64,000 nucleotides of DNA from Entomomonas sp. E2T0 (GTDB taxonomy: Bacteria > Pseudomonadota > Gammaproteobacteria > Pseudomonadales > Pseudomonadaceae). Made by a program: the position numbers and the translations under genes. The notes under the pieces are model-generated. The model had not been told where the DNA came from. It worked only from the letters and a program-made list of their open reading frames with translations, and did no database searches. Location of the stretch: assembly GCF_025985425.1 (NCBI RefSeq), contig NZ_CP094972.1:2790001-2854000 (forward strand). Direction: 5' to 3'. This document shows, one piece after another, positions 34,201-42,611 of the stretch. Position 1 is the stretch's first letter; each line of letters opens with the position of its first letter.

Positions 34201-37200
34201 TTAAACCTATAAGTTCAGCAATTAATTTTCGGTAAGTTAAGCCTGTTTGCTGATCTTGATAATGCAAAGCTTCATGGTAACTATCTAATTGCTTTTCTAA
34301 CTTAGTAATTTTTTCTGCAACTTGCTCACGTTTTACTTGCCAATCTGTTTTTTGTGGTGCTCTAAATAACTTCTCTAACTGATCTCTAACACTTCCGATG
34401 ACAGCATTTCTATCACCATTGACATCATTAACCATTACACTGCGAGCGCCTAATCCCTCGGCAACTAATCTTTTGTGAACAACCTCTAAAGCAGCTTTTT
34501 TCTGACAAACAATTAATACTGTTTTATTACGACCAATAGCATCACCTACCATATTTACAATCGTTTGACTCTTCCCTGTACCTGGCGGCCCTTCTATTAA
34601 TAAACCAGGTTCTTGCCGTGATTGCAATACCGCATTCTCCTGTGATGGATCGCTGTCAACAGTGAAATAACGATCTAACTCTGCTGGCTTCTCAGGAATT
34701 TCTGCTACTGCTTGATAAGGTTTTAAACGTAATGCAGTTTCTAAAGCCGTACCTACAGGAGACATTTTCTTCAATCGATTAAGCTCTTCCCCTATCGACT
34801 GTCCCATAAAGTTTACATCAAATAATACAGCCGAACAGGCAAAATGCACCTCTCCTCGACTCACCTCAAGATTAGTAGGCAATGCCTGTGCTTGTTGCGA
34901 TAATACATTACCTAATAAACTTAACGCATCCATTACTTCAACAGATGTTAATGCAGAACGAGCTAATAAATCATCCAGTACTTTTTTCCAAGTTTGGCAA
35001 AGCTCTTTACCTAATATCCCTTCCAATGCTGGATTAATACGGATTTCTTCCCGATCACTATCAAAAGCCAAAGTAATACGATTTCTCAATCCCATATCGT
35101 AATTTAATTTTATTGGCCATAATAATAACGGAGCAATTCTTGGTAACCTATAACTATGTGGCTCTTGATAAAGTAAAAAAGGAAACCCCATATAGAGACC
35201 ATCAATTCCTGTATCTCTTTTATACAAATTGGATTGACGATAAAGATTGTTTAATTGATATTCAAGGTAATTACTATTTTGAAAAGCTGTAACATCAATA
35301 CTAATTTGTCGATTATTACGTTCTAAAATATGGTCTAACAGGTGGTTTGCTGATCTACGCTCTGTTCCTAATAATGTAATATCTACACGCCCTGTATACA
35401 TTCCCATATACATCCGAACTAATGGACCTTGCAATACGGCTGTAGTAACTTTTTTATGAAAAAAATCTATAATCTGTGAAACATATTGTTGTTTATGCGG
35501 TTTAGACCATTGCTCGGCTGGTACACTTAATAATAACAATAGTCGAGCTAATGGCATTCTTTTCTCTAAACGATATTGTTCAGCCCATTTATCTACTTGC
35601 TCATGCCCTGTATTGGCAAACCCTTCGACTCGTTCAGTTAATGTTTGATATAAAGCTAAACGTGGTTGGTTAATCAATAGCCTTAATTCACTTTCTACAG
35701 CTGTTAAAATATCAAACTTTTCACCTAATTTAACTGTTTCTTCAATAACCGTATCTACAGATTTAAACTGGCCAATCTCAGCACTCAATAAAACGATTAA
35801 GTCTTCCTCGCTAATAATACGTCGCTCCATAAGCGACAATAAACCTACATTACTAGCATCAGGTAAAATTGCCCAACGTTCCTCCCATAAAGCCGTTAAC
35901 TGTGCCCTTGAAGTAGAGAGTAAATGAATTTTTAAAACTTCTTCATCTAACTTAATATGTAAATTTTTTGCTCTTTTTCGAACAGTATTAGCACGCTCAT
36001 GTAAGCGCCACAACCAACCCTCCAAGTCTTTCAATAAGTTGGATATAAAGTTAGCAATTAATTGATAACCTTCTAAAGGATGCTGTAATAGCCAACTAGG
36101 AGTAACAATATCCCCCTTCAGAATTAATGGCATATCAGGGTTTAATACCTTTAATACTAGCATCAACTGTATATCTGGGGATAAATCTTGTTGACGAAAA
36201 ACTTCTCTTATCTTTGCTAATTCCTGTTGATCAAATTCAGCTTGCTCTAGCCATGTTACAACCCTACCACGCAACATATGGGTTTGCGCTTCTTGCCAAT
36301 TAATAGGATCTGCTGCACTTAATGCAAATAATTTAGGACTACGGTAAGCTTTACCCGCTAAGGTAATAGTAGCCCCCAATTCAGTATCTTGAGTTGGTTT
36401 TATTATTTCTGGTGCGGTAACTGCTTCACCATTAATCCATGCTTTTACTTGTGACCATTGCCAACGCTGATGATGGTCCTTTGCTAGTAACCCCCTCAAT
36501 AAAAGCTGTAATCTAAGATCAAGCCCTTTAGGAATATCAATACCATTGGTTAATACTTGTATTAAAAACGCTTGAGTATTAACACCTTCAAAACACTTAC
36601 CTTGGGTAAGCTGCTCTAACAGAATAACCCCTAGACTCCACCAATCAGATGCAGCACTTACACCACCAGCTACAACTTCAGGAGCAGTGTATAAAGTTGT
36701 TGTTAAGGGTGAAATAACTTCTAAGTCAAATTCAGATAAACGTGCTGAACCAAATCCTGTAATTACTAAATCCAAAGGTTCTCGACTACGCACTAATAAC
36801 GTTTCTGGCCTTAAATCACAATGGCGTAACCCAACTTCTGCAAAAGCTTGTAATGCTCCCCCTAACTCTGTCATCACATGGCGGATAGTAGCTAAATCAT
36901 TAATAACAATGCCTAAATCAGATAACGTACCACCCGTTAACTCTTCTGCAACCACATAGGCTTGTGAGTTCCAACGTCCTTTTGCAATAATTTCTGGTAC
37001 GTGCTCACGAGGTAAACCTTTTAAAACATCATAAACAGCAATATCTGGCTCTGCGCCAGCACTATACAAAGTTAATACTGCTCTACGATTATCTTCTTCT
37101 CTTTCAGCTAAATAACGTACTCGTGTACCATCTGTACTACTAATAGTATTTAGTAGACGCCAGCCAGCCACAACTGTTTCTATTGTTTCATCAGTAGTAG

Positions 37201-37516
37201 CTGTTGTTATAGATTGCTCAATTACTTCTTCTGTAACAGCTGCAGTTACAGGTGTTTGTTCTGCTAAATCTGCACCACAGACTATACAAATTAAATCACC
37301 CTCTTCCATTGGGTGTCCATTAGTACAATGAGGTATTAAATTCTCAATTATCGCCTCTTCAGCCGTAACAACTAATTGTGGTCGCCAGCCAGTTTCGCGA
37401 ATAGGCTCGTTTGATAAATCCCAGCCACAAGGAGTACCGTCAATTGCTCCTTCACAAAAAATCTCATAGAGTGAACGTTCTGAGTGACAGTTAGGGCAAA
37501 AACGCATCATTGCCAT
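31235..37516 (-). CDS. Zinc-ribbon, pseudokinase, Upf1-like SF1 helicase and Vsr-like nuclease fusion
   Basis: 2093 residues. The N-terminus has two zinc ribbons (FCPNCHSE...CGW; HCTNGHPMEEGD...CIVCG). Residues ~125-375 form a Ser/Thr kinase fold with HCDLRPE (~232), LYTAPEVV and SDWWSLGVIL. The VAIK Lys is replaced (AVLTLY) and DFG reads GFG, so it is probably a pseudokinase. A long helical region follows. The helicase has Walker A GPPGTGKSQT (~975), Walker B VIYDEASQMP (~1638), QIHYRS, VQGDERDI and RRLNVAITRARK (~1905), as in COG1112/Upf1-type SF1 helicases. The last ~110 residues carry ALDFAIEDP and GIECDAP (~2028), then SARSRDIWR, as in Vsr/MTES_1575-type nucleases fused to such helicases. 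AAGGA precedes the ATG. It probably remodels and cuts DNA or RNA. Confidence 0.85.
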   Translation of the reverse strand: MAMMRFCPNCHSERSLYEIFCEGAIDGTPCGWDLSNEPIRETGWRPQLVVTAEEAIIENLIPHCTNGHPMEEGDLICIVCGADLAEQTPVTAAVTEEVIEQSITTATTDETIETVVAGWRLLNTISSTDGTRVRYLAEREEDNRRAVLTLYSAGAEPDIAVYDVLKGLPREHVPEIIAKGRWNSQAYVVAEELTGGTLSDLGIVINDLATIRHVMTELGGALQAFAEVGLRHCDLRPETLLVRSREPLDLVITGFGSARLSEFDLEVISPLTTTLYTAPEVVAGGVSAASDWWSLGVILLEQLTQGKCFEGVNTQAFLIQVLTNGIDIPKGLDLRLQLLLRGLLAKDHHQRWQWSQVKAWINGEAVTAPEIIKPTQDTELGATITLAGKAYRSPKLFALSAADPINWQEAQTHMLRGRVVTWLEQAEFDQQELAKIREVFRQQDLSPDIQLMLVLKVLNPDMPLILKGDIVTPSWLLQHPLEGYQLIANFISNLLKDLEGWLWRLHERANTVRKRAKNLHIKLDEEVLKIHLLSTSRAQLTALWEERWAILPDASNVGLLSLMERRIISEEDLIVLLSAEIGQFKSVDTVIEETVKLGEKFDILTAVESELRLLINQPRLALYQTLTERVEGFANTGHEQVDKWAEQYRLEKRMPLARLLLLLSVPAEQWSKPHKQQYVSQIIDFFHKKVTTAVLQGPLVRMYMGMYTGRVDITLLGTERRSANHLLDHILERNNRQISIDVTAFQNSNYLEYQLNNLYRQSNLYKRDTGIDGLYMGFPFLLYQEPHSYRLPRIAPLLLWPIKLNYDMGLRNRITLAFDSDREEIRINPALEGILGKELCQTWKKVLDDLLARSALTSVEVMDALSLLGNVLSQQAQALPTNLEVSRGEVHFACSAVLFDVNFMGQSIGEELNRLKKMSPVGTALETALRLKPYQAVAEIPEKPAELDRYFTVDSDPSQENAVLQSRQEPGLLIEGPPGTGKSQTIVNMVGDAIGRNKTVLIVCQKKAALEVVHKRLVAEGLGARSVMVNDVNGDRNAVIGSVRDQLEKLFRAPQKTDWQVKREQVAEKITKLEKQLDSYHEALHYQDQQTGLTYRKLIAELIGLNKEYSLFAAPQLRPIVSPLNIQRLAELEDECAPLIRYWLPANYENSPLANLQAFSHDLATVEDFKNFFEQFLAVEQSRIDTLSVNRARFELSNPTPYQHWIDTESNAFLSISENLRARLIKWLPFFKVDSNKEATLVEGDLLVNQLKSLQEQLAIAKESGWCDLSAKLCLLEQDLLDELLQKARVIVTPAPWYSFLSIKRYKAKRSLLDFLALQGDIPAKERIPMLYNALVLEHEYRPIRKELQTVCAKLQLPVPENTIGSKMKQVIQDTLGLLLEIKEWSEKISAAPRSEDVEAAIIKNRMAFEQLLADYTSAFNRHFARKASLEKLALLANYLMGPLYDACKVAIEQNTATPLDIIDIKRSLPTTTAYQYFRKRVEQLTPIAIKLFTKLRIYQQELEQFAITDLDKKFRQLINYEARNTWKERLEQNYPALLVNYEETQQRIASLAEADTEMRDLNRILLEQNIPVKELASAREWEDITRLTGQRARRLREFIEQGEKLGLMKLRPIWLMNPDVASRLLPLKAGLFDMVIYDEASQMPIEYAIPTLYRGKIVVISGDEKQMPPSSFFATQVEVDEEDIDLKLSFEDLSEEEQQEALQGKWNSKEIMDCPDLLQLARSVLPTTGLQIHYRSAYRELIDYSNAAFYSNQLNIPVRHPLETVKQAQPIEYLRVNGTYEDQTNLLEAKKIVSKVARIWLQPKEQRPSLGVVTFNKKQADLIESLFYKRANRDKNFAAAYKEESQRVESGEDMSVFIKNVENVQGDERDIILFSTTFGRNKEGVFRRNFGVLGQQGGERRLNVAITRARKKVILVSSMPIDAVSDMLAAQHLPSTPRDYLQCYLEYARALSEGEFDSAKGILNRVVTVSHSRVETLVNKQKDAFLDDVEDYIKSLGVNYTRNSGADVFALDFAIEDPKTNLYCIGIECDAPINPLLSSARSRDIWRTSVLKRAIPNIYRISSHGWYEYNEQVKQLLKQAIEEILQVKETAV

Positions 37517-37527
37517 AAATAATTTCC

Positions 37528-38172
37528 TTAATGCTTGGATTTATCCGCAGTCACTGTTATTTGGTGACCTTGTTGCTCTAAAAAAGATTGTAATCGTAAA
37601 AAATCATCACGCTTGGGTATACCTGCAAACCATACTGTGCCATCTTCATCAAACATAACATCTAATACTTGATCTTGCTTACTTATCTCTTGCTGATAAT
37701 CTTTAAATCGTTCCTTACCTAGCGTGGTAAAAAAATGTAATCGTTGATTATCGCTACCCCGTAATCGCAATGTTTGCGACGTTTGATATTGGAAAGGATC
37801 TGAGATTAACACATCTACATAAGGTTTCACTTGCTGTATGTGATGCTCAATCGCTTCAATGGAGTAACCTGTATACAACAAAATATCTACCGATGTTTTT
37901 TGTTTAAGTTGTTTTAATAAAGCTAATAATGCTTCTGGCTGTTCAAATGGCTCACCACCAGAAATTGTAATACCTTCTGCTTGTATTAACCAAGGTGTTA
38001 TTTGCTCTACAAACTGATTTACTGCTATAAAATCTTTAGCTTTTGCCCATGTATCAGCAGAAATACAACCTTGACACCTTAAACTACAACCTTGCAACCA
38101 GATTCCTAATCTATTACCTGGCCCTAAAGTAGAAACAGGAAAATGTACACGAGACAACCCCAACTTAACCAC
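37528..38172 (-). CDS. Small radical SAM protein of the activase (NrdG/PflA-like) type
   Basis: 214 residues with the radical SAM cluster loop CSLRCQGC (C-x3-C-x2-C, ~30-37) and ITISGGEPFEQPEALL (SAM-binding GGE, ~70-84). The compact length resembles NrdG-like glycyl-radical activases. No glycyl-radical enzyme is nearby, so the target is probably a partner in this operon or a small molecule. The CNMNC loop of viperins is absent. Start is GTG 38172, with GGAG overlapping the stop of the AAA+ gene five bases upstream; the next gene follows after 11 bases. Tight packing with the helicase fusion suggests a modification step in the same system. The actual reaction is unknown. Confidence 0.8.
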   Translation of the reverse strand: MVKLGLSRVHFPVSTLGPGNRLGIWLQGCSLRCQGCISADTWAKAKDFIAVNQFVEQITPWLIQAEGITISGGEPFEQPEALLALLKQLKQKTSVDILLYTGYSIEAIEHHIQQVKPYVDVLISDPFQYQTSQTLRLRGSDNQRLHFFTTLGKERFKDYQQEISKQDQVLDVMFDEDGTVWFAGIPKRDDFLRLQSFLEQQGHQITVTADKSKH

Positions 38173-38177
38173 ACTAA

Positions 38178-40001
38178 CTACTCCAATGTTAAAGAGCCAG
38201 CTTGTAATCTAGTAATAGTCACTTTTTGATCTACTTGTGGATTTAACTCAAATAACTTACGTGCTAAAGGATTCAATAAATGTGCTTCTATTTGATTACG
38301 AATACCTCGTCCACCGTTTGAAAGGTCAGCTAAAGCTATTTTTCTTAAGTTTTCTAGGGCTCCTATAGTAAATGCTAAAGCTAATCCATTAGTTTTTAAA
38401 TCTTCTATAATATTATCTATCATTTGTTGGAAGATTTGCTCTGCAACATCTTTACGAATGAAATCAAAAACAATAATATTTTCTCCCATTCGATTTAATA
38501 TTTCTGGACGATTTAGCACAAATTTAAAATAGCGCTCAATTTCATTTTGTACTCTTATTTGTACTGTTTCAAAAGGATCATCTGCTGACACATTAGATAT
38601 CCTTTCACCAGTTTCTGTTACCTTATAGATACCAAGATTAGAGGTAAATACAATTAAAGCTTCTGAGAAATAAACTCGCTCACCTCTTCCTGAAGTTAAC
38701 ACACCATCATCTAAAATCTGCAAAAACTTATCTAAAATTCTTGGATGAGCCTTTTCAATCTCATCAAATAACACCACACTAAACGGCTTTTCACGAATAG
38801 CATTCGTTAGCTCTCCACCCATATCATAGCCAACATAGCCTGGAGGTGCTCCTATTAAACGCTGATCAGAGAACTCTGAACTAAACTCTGACATATCAAA
38901 ACGTATATAAGCACTTTCATCATTAAATAATAAACTGGTAATTGTTTTAGCTAATTCTGTTTTACCCACCCCTGTTGGCCCCGCTAAAAAAACTACTCCG
39001 CGCGGTCTATTACCTTTACGGCTAGTACCAACACCAGTAATTGCTCGCTTAATGATATCTAGCATATGAGTCACTGCATGATTTTGCCCTTTGACTCGCC
39101 TATACACAAACTCATCAGCTTGCTTTATTTTTTCTCGATCAATTTTTTGCCAAGGATCCTCTGTTACACCTACCTTATAATGGCGTACAGCATCACCTAT
39201 ATTATCAATATTGATTTGTTCCACACGCGCCAAAGTAGCAATAGCATTCATATCCAATAACAGCATTCCCTCTGTACTATTTACAAAAGTTGTTTCTGCT
39301 TTAAGCAATGCCTCATCTGTAGCCTGTTGTGAACCTGGAATTCCTTTAATCAACGGCAATGCTAAAGCGCGCCGTGCTATATTATCTGGTTTAGATACAG
39401 GAATATGACGTAATTTTGGATTATTAACTAATAACCAATCAGGTAAATCCCCCTCTTTTTCTACTAACCATAATATCGTATTAAAAAAAGGAGCACGATT
39501 AGCACCAGCAGGACGCATTCTCGCTTGATGCGATAACACTAACGCACGAGTAAATAATTGATGCTCTACAGCGCTTAAGTTATCTGCCCGAATGCTTAAC
39601 TGAGAAGCAAAATCTATTACCAATGCTATAGGATCACCCATTAGTCCTACTAATCGTTCTATAACATTACTTAATAAATCCAAACCACCTGCTGCACAGC
39701 CATTCTCAGGAGTTAACCCTAACTGCTGTAGCAATTGATCAGTATTTTGGGCAGGTAAATCAGGGGTTTGCAAACATTGAAAACCTATTAAAGGATCCCA
39801 CATAACCACTTGACTATACCCTGCTTCCCTTAAAGTGCGATATAAGGTCAATTCAAAAGATTGTGGTGTAACAACACTTGGTGTAATTTCACATGCCTGT
39901 AAATCTCGGATATTACCAGATAAGACAAATTGGCTTTTCAATGGTAAAAATCTTACTAAATCACGCATCCAACGAGGTTTTTCAAAATAACCAAGTGACA
40001 T
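38178..40001 (-). CDS. Clp-like AAA+ ATPase
   Basis: 607 residues. The C-terminal half is a ClpB/ClpA D2-type AAA+ module: Walker A GPTGVGKTELAKT (~325), pore-loop region GAPPGYVGYDMGGELT, Walker B VVLFDEIEKAHP, sensor 1 LIVFTSNLG, and a small C-terminal domain with NGGRGIRNQIEAHL. The N-terminal half (~1-270) looks like a degenerate AAA fold without a P-loop (LVIDFASQL is Walker B-like). There is no ClpP-binding loop or Clp_N repeat. It is probably an unfoldase or remodeller for its operon partners. AAAGGA precedes ATG 40001. It is the first gene of a four-gene minus-strand operon and is divergent from the metal exporter gene. Confidence 0.82.
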   Translation of the reverse strand: MSLGYFEKPRWMRDLVRFLPLKSQFVLSGNIRDLQACEITPSVVTPQSFELTLYRTLREAGYSQVVMWDPLIGFQCLQTPDLPAQNTDQLLQQLGLTPENGCAAGGLDLLSNVIERLVGLMGDPIALVIDFASQLSIRADNLSAVEHQLFTRALVLSHQARMRPAGANRAPFFNTILWLVEKEGDLPDWLLVNNPKLRHIPVSKPDNIARRALALPLIKGIPGSQQATDEALLKAETTFVNSTEGMLLLDMNAIATLARVEQINIDNIGDAVRHYKVGVTEDPWQKIDREKIKQADEFVYRRVKGQNHAVTHMLDIIKRAITGVGTSRKGNRPRGVVFLAGPTGVGKTELAKTITSLLFNDESAYIRFDMSEFSSEFSDQRLIGAPPGYVGYDMGGELTNAIREKPFSVVLFDEIEKAHPRILDKFLQILDDGVLTSGRGERVYFSEALIVFTSNLGIYKVTETGERISNVSADDPFETVQIRVQNEIERYFKFVLNRPEILNRMGENIIVFDFIRKDVAEQIFQQMIDNIIEDLKTNGLALAFTIGALENLRKIALADLSNGGRGIRNQIEAHLLNPLARKLFELNPQVDQKVTITRLQAGSLTLE

Positions 40002-40172
40002 ATAAAAAATCCTTTAAAAAAGTAATCAGAAAATTCTACTGTAATTTAGAATAAATGTCTTTTTCTTATGATTAACCTATAAAGTATTTTCAATACAAGA
40101 TAATAGCTTTTAAAAAGCCTATTTTAGATAAGACCGCAAAATAGTTACTACTTATTCAGTATCCATTTGACG

Positions 40173-40201
40173 TTGTGTTATAGATAATTCTCATTTATAA
40201 C
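40173..40201 (+). promoter_or_regulatory. Predicted promoter of the metal exporter gene
   Basis: TTGTGT (40173-40178) and TATAAC (40196-40201) are separated by 17 bases, in front of a dyad operator and the gene at 40256. Confidence 0.45.
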
Positions 40202-40206
40202 AGCCC

Positions 40207-40222
40207 CTATACTGGGGTATAG
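40207..40222 (+). promoter_or_regulatory. Dyad operator, likely for a metal-sensing repressor
   Basis: CTATAC-TGGG-GTATAG lies directly after the predicted -10. Together with the flanking CCCC it resembles the G-tract-centred sites of CsoR/RcnR-family repressors, the family to which DmeR, the known regulator of dmeF genes, belongs. No such regulator gene is in the window. Confidence 0.45.
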
Positions 40223-40255
40223 TATATTAAGCAACAGAAAAAAAGGTAATATTTA

Positions 40256-41185
40256 ATGTCAGCAAATAAAGACCTTACTAATTGGCAACACTCTCATCTA
40301 TTTAATGAAGGTAATCCTCTTGCTGAGAAAAAAACTAAGCTAGCGGTATTGTTAACATTTATCACTATGATAGCTGAAATCATTGGTGGTTATGCATTTA
40401 ATTCAATGGCTCTACTAGCGGATGGCTGGCATATGAGCTCCCATACTCTAGCATTAGGGCTTTCCGTATTAGCTTATGTATTTGCTAGAAAATATGCACA
40501 TGATAATAGATTTGCTTTTGGTACATGGAAGATTGAAGTTTTGGGTGGCTTTACCAGTGCTATATTGCTGGCCCTTATTGCTGTACTGATGTTTTCTCAC
40601 TCAATTGAAAGATTAGTTAATCCTGCCGAAATTCATTATGACCAAGCAATTATTATTGCCTTTATCGGCTTGCTAGTTAATCTTGCTTGTGCTTGGTTAT
40701 TAAAAGATGATCACCACCATCATCATGGTTCACACGATCATGCTCATGGGCATCATCATGATATGAACTTACGGGCTGCTTATATTCATGTGATTACTGA
40801 TGCTGCCACATCTGTTTTAGCTATTATTGCACTAATCTCTGGTAAGTTTTGGGGTGCAGCTTGGCTTGATCCTGTTATGGGTATTGTAGGCGCTATTTTA
40901 GTATCAGTATGGGCTTATGGTTTAATCCGTGATTCTGGAAAAATACTGTTAGATGCCGAAATGGATACTCCTGTTGTTCAAGAAATAAAAGAAGTGATTG
41001 AGCAAAGCCCCATTAAGGCAAAAATAAGTGATTTACATGTATGGCGTGTTGGTAAAGAAAAGTATGCTTGTATTGTAGGACTAGTAACTTCAGAAAATAT
41101 TTCGCCTGATTATTTTCGTAATCTATTAAGTATCCATGAGGAGTTAGTTCATATCACCATTGAGATTAATAAATATGAAACTTAA
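40256..41185 (+). CDS. dmeF: Cation diffusion facilitator, DmeF type
   Basis: This 309-residue inner-membrane protein has six predicted helices and exports divalent metals (Co, Ni or Zn in known DmeF proteins) in exchange for protons. The transport site is visible as LLADGWHMSSHTLALG in helix 2 and YIHVITDAATS in helix 5; ADGWHM and FGTWKIEVLGGF are characteristic of the DmeF branch rather than ZitB. A His-rich loop (DDHHHHHGSHDHAHGHHHD, ~151-169) between helices 4 and 5 would buffer metal. A cytoplasmic CDF C-terminal domain follows (DLHVWRVGKEKYACIVGLV). AAGG precedes the ATG. A promoter and metal-type dyad are upstream. It stands alone and is divergent from the AAA+ operon. Confidence 0.85.
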   Translation: MSANKDLTNWQHSHLFNEGNPLAEKKTKLAVLLTFITMIAEIIGGYAFNSMALLADGWHMSSHTLALGLSVLAYVFARKYAHDNRFAFGTWKIEVLGGFTSAILLALIAVLMFSHSIERLVNPAEIHYDQAIIIAFIGLLVNLACAWLLKDDHHHHHGSHDHAHGHHHDMNLRAAYIHVITDAATSVLAIIALISGKFWGAAWLDPVMGIVGAILVSVWAYGLIRDSGKILLDAEMDTPVVQEIKEVIEQSPIKAKISDLHVWRVGKEKYACIVGLVTSENISPDYFRNLLSIHEELVHITIEINKYET

Positions 41186-41361
41186 TAAAGGCATTAGTAC
41201 CAATAATCAATTATACAATTATTACCCTCAACAAAAGTATTTAACTCTTCTACTATACAAATATTAGATTGAATTTTAAGGCTAACTTAGATGTTAACCA
41301 ACACACTAAATCTAACCCAAAACCCTCTTCTCTACTCACTGGCAATACAATATTTTTACTC

Positions 41362-42567
41362 TTAAAAAGACTTAACAAACTGTCCTTTTTGAATAATATG
41401 TGTAGCTAATTGCCCACCTAACCAATAGGCTAGTTCAGCTGGTTGGTTAATATCCCACGCAATAAAATCTGCTACTTTGCCTTGCTCTAAGCTGCCATGT
41501 GTTGTTTCTAAACCTAATGCTTGTGCTGCGTTAATGGTAACACCTGCTAAGGCCTCTTCTGGAGTCATTTTAAACAGAGTACAGCCCATATTTAACAATA
41601 GCCTAGGTGATAACATAGGTGATGTGCCTGGATTTAAATCGGTTGATAAAGCTATTTTTACCCCATGCTTACGTAATGCATCCATAGGTGGTAATTGGAT
41701 CTCTCTTAACATATAAAAAGCTCCTGGCAATAATACGGCAACTGTTCCTGCTTTTGCCATAGCAATTGCATCGGACTCTGTCATATATTCTAAGTGATCA
41801 GCGGAAAGGGCATGGTACTTAGCAGCCAAGCTAGAGCCATGTAGCGATGATAATTGCTCTGCATGCAGCTTAACAGGTAGACCTAGTGCTTGTGCTTTTT
41901 GGAATACTTTTTCTACTTGAGCTGGTGAAAAAGCTAAATGTTCACAAAAAGCGTCTACCGCATCTACTAGCCCCTCTTTGGCTAAAGTTGGTAACATCAC
42001 ATCACAAATATGTGTTATATAGTCATCAGCTTTTCCTTTATATTCAGGTGGAATATCGTGTGCAGCTAAACAAGTAGCCTTTACTGTAGCAGGCAATATT
42101 TCTCCAAGCTTACGGATAACTTTTAATACTTTACGTTCACTTTCTAACGTTAAACCATAACCTGATTTAATCTCTAAGGTGGTTACTCCTTCACTTAATA
42201 AATGTTTAACTCGCTTTAAAGCAGAAGCTAATAACTCTTGTTCTGAAGCTTCACGAGTAGCTTTGACAGTACTTGCTATACCACCACCTTGCGCAGCTAT
42301 TTCAGCATAACTCACACCTTGTAATCGTTTTTCAAACTCACCACTACGATCACCACCAAATACTAAGTGGGTATGGCAATCAATAAATCCTGGTGTTACC
42401 CATGCATTATTAAGATTAACTTCTTTAGCTTCTACTTGAGGTTTATCTGCCCTTTTACCAATCCAGCTAATTAAACCATTTTCAGTAATCATGGCAGCAT
42501 CTTCAATAATATTGTAGTTACCATTTTGCATAGTGATTGCATGAAAATGTTGCCATAGGGTTTTCAT
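41362..42567 (-). CDS. hutI: Imidazolonepropionase
   Basis: HutI hydrolyses 4-imidazolone-5-propionate to N-formimino-glutamate, the third step of histidine degradation, in the cytosol. The amidohydrolase motifs are present: [11 protein letters not shown] (metal-binding H-x-H), [16 protein letters not shown] and [12 protein letters not shown]. The start at 42567 ([10 protein letters not shown]) is preferred because GGAG is spaced six bases from it and HutI proteins begin this way. Another ATG directly precedes it and a TTG lies at 42579. The 401 residues match the family. It is the last gene of the minus-strand unit permease-hutG-hutI, 44 bases after hutG. Confidence 0.93.
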   Translation of the reverse strand: MKTLWQHFHAITMQNGNYNIIEDAAMITENGLISWIGKRADKPQVEAKEVNLNNAWVTPGFIDCHTHLVFGGDRSGEFEKRLQGVSYAEIAAQGGGIASTVKATREASEQELLASALKRVKHLLSEGVTTLEIKSGYGLTLESERKVLKVIRKLGEILPATVKATCLAAHDIPPEYKGKADDYITHICDVMLPTLAKEGLVDAVDAFCEHLAFSPAQVEKVFQKAQALGLPVKLHAEQLSSLHGSSLAAKYHALSADHLEYMTESDAIAMAKAGTVAVLLPGAFYMLREIQLPPMDALRKHGVKIALSTDLNPGTSPMLSPRLLLNMGCTLFKMTPEEALAGVTINAAQALGLETTHGSLEQGKVADFIAWDINQPAELAYWLGGQLATHIIQKGQFVKSF

Positions 42568-42611
42568 CATAAACTCCAACTCTTTACTTTATCTAAACTA
42601 AATTATAGTCA

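Noticed and set aside
37528-38172. Viperin-like (antiviral nucleotide-making) radical SAM enzyme
   Set aside because: The cluster loop is CSLRCQGC without the viperin CNMNC pattern, and the protein is shorter; it fits the activase-type branch better.
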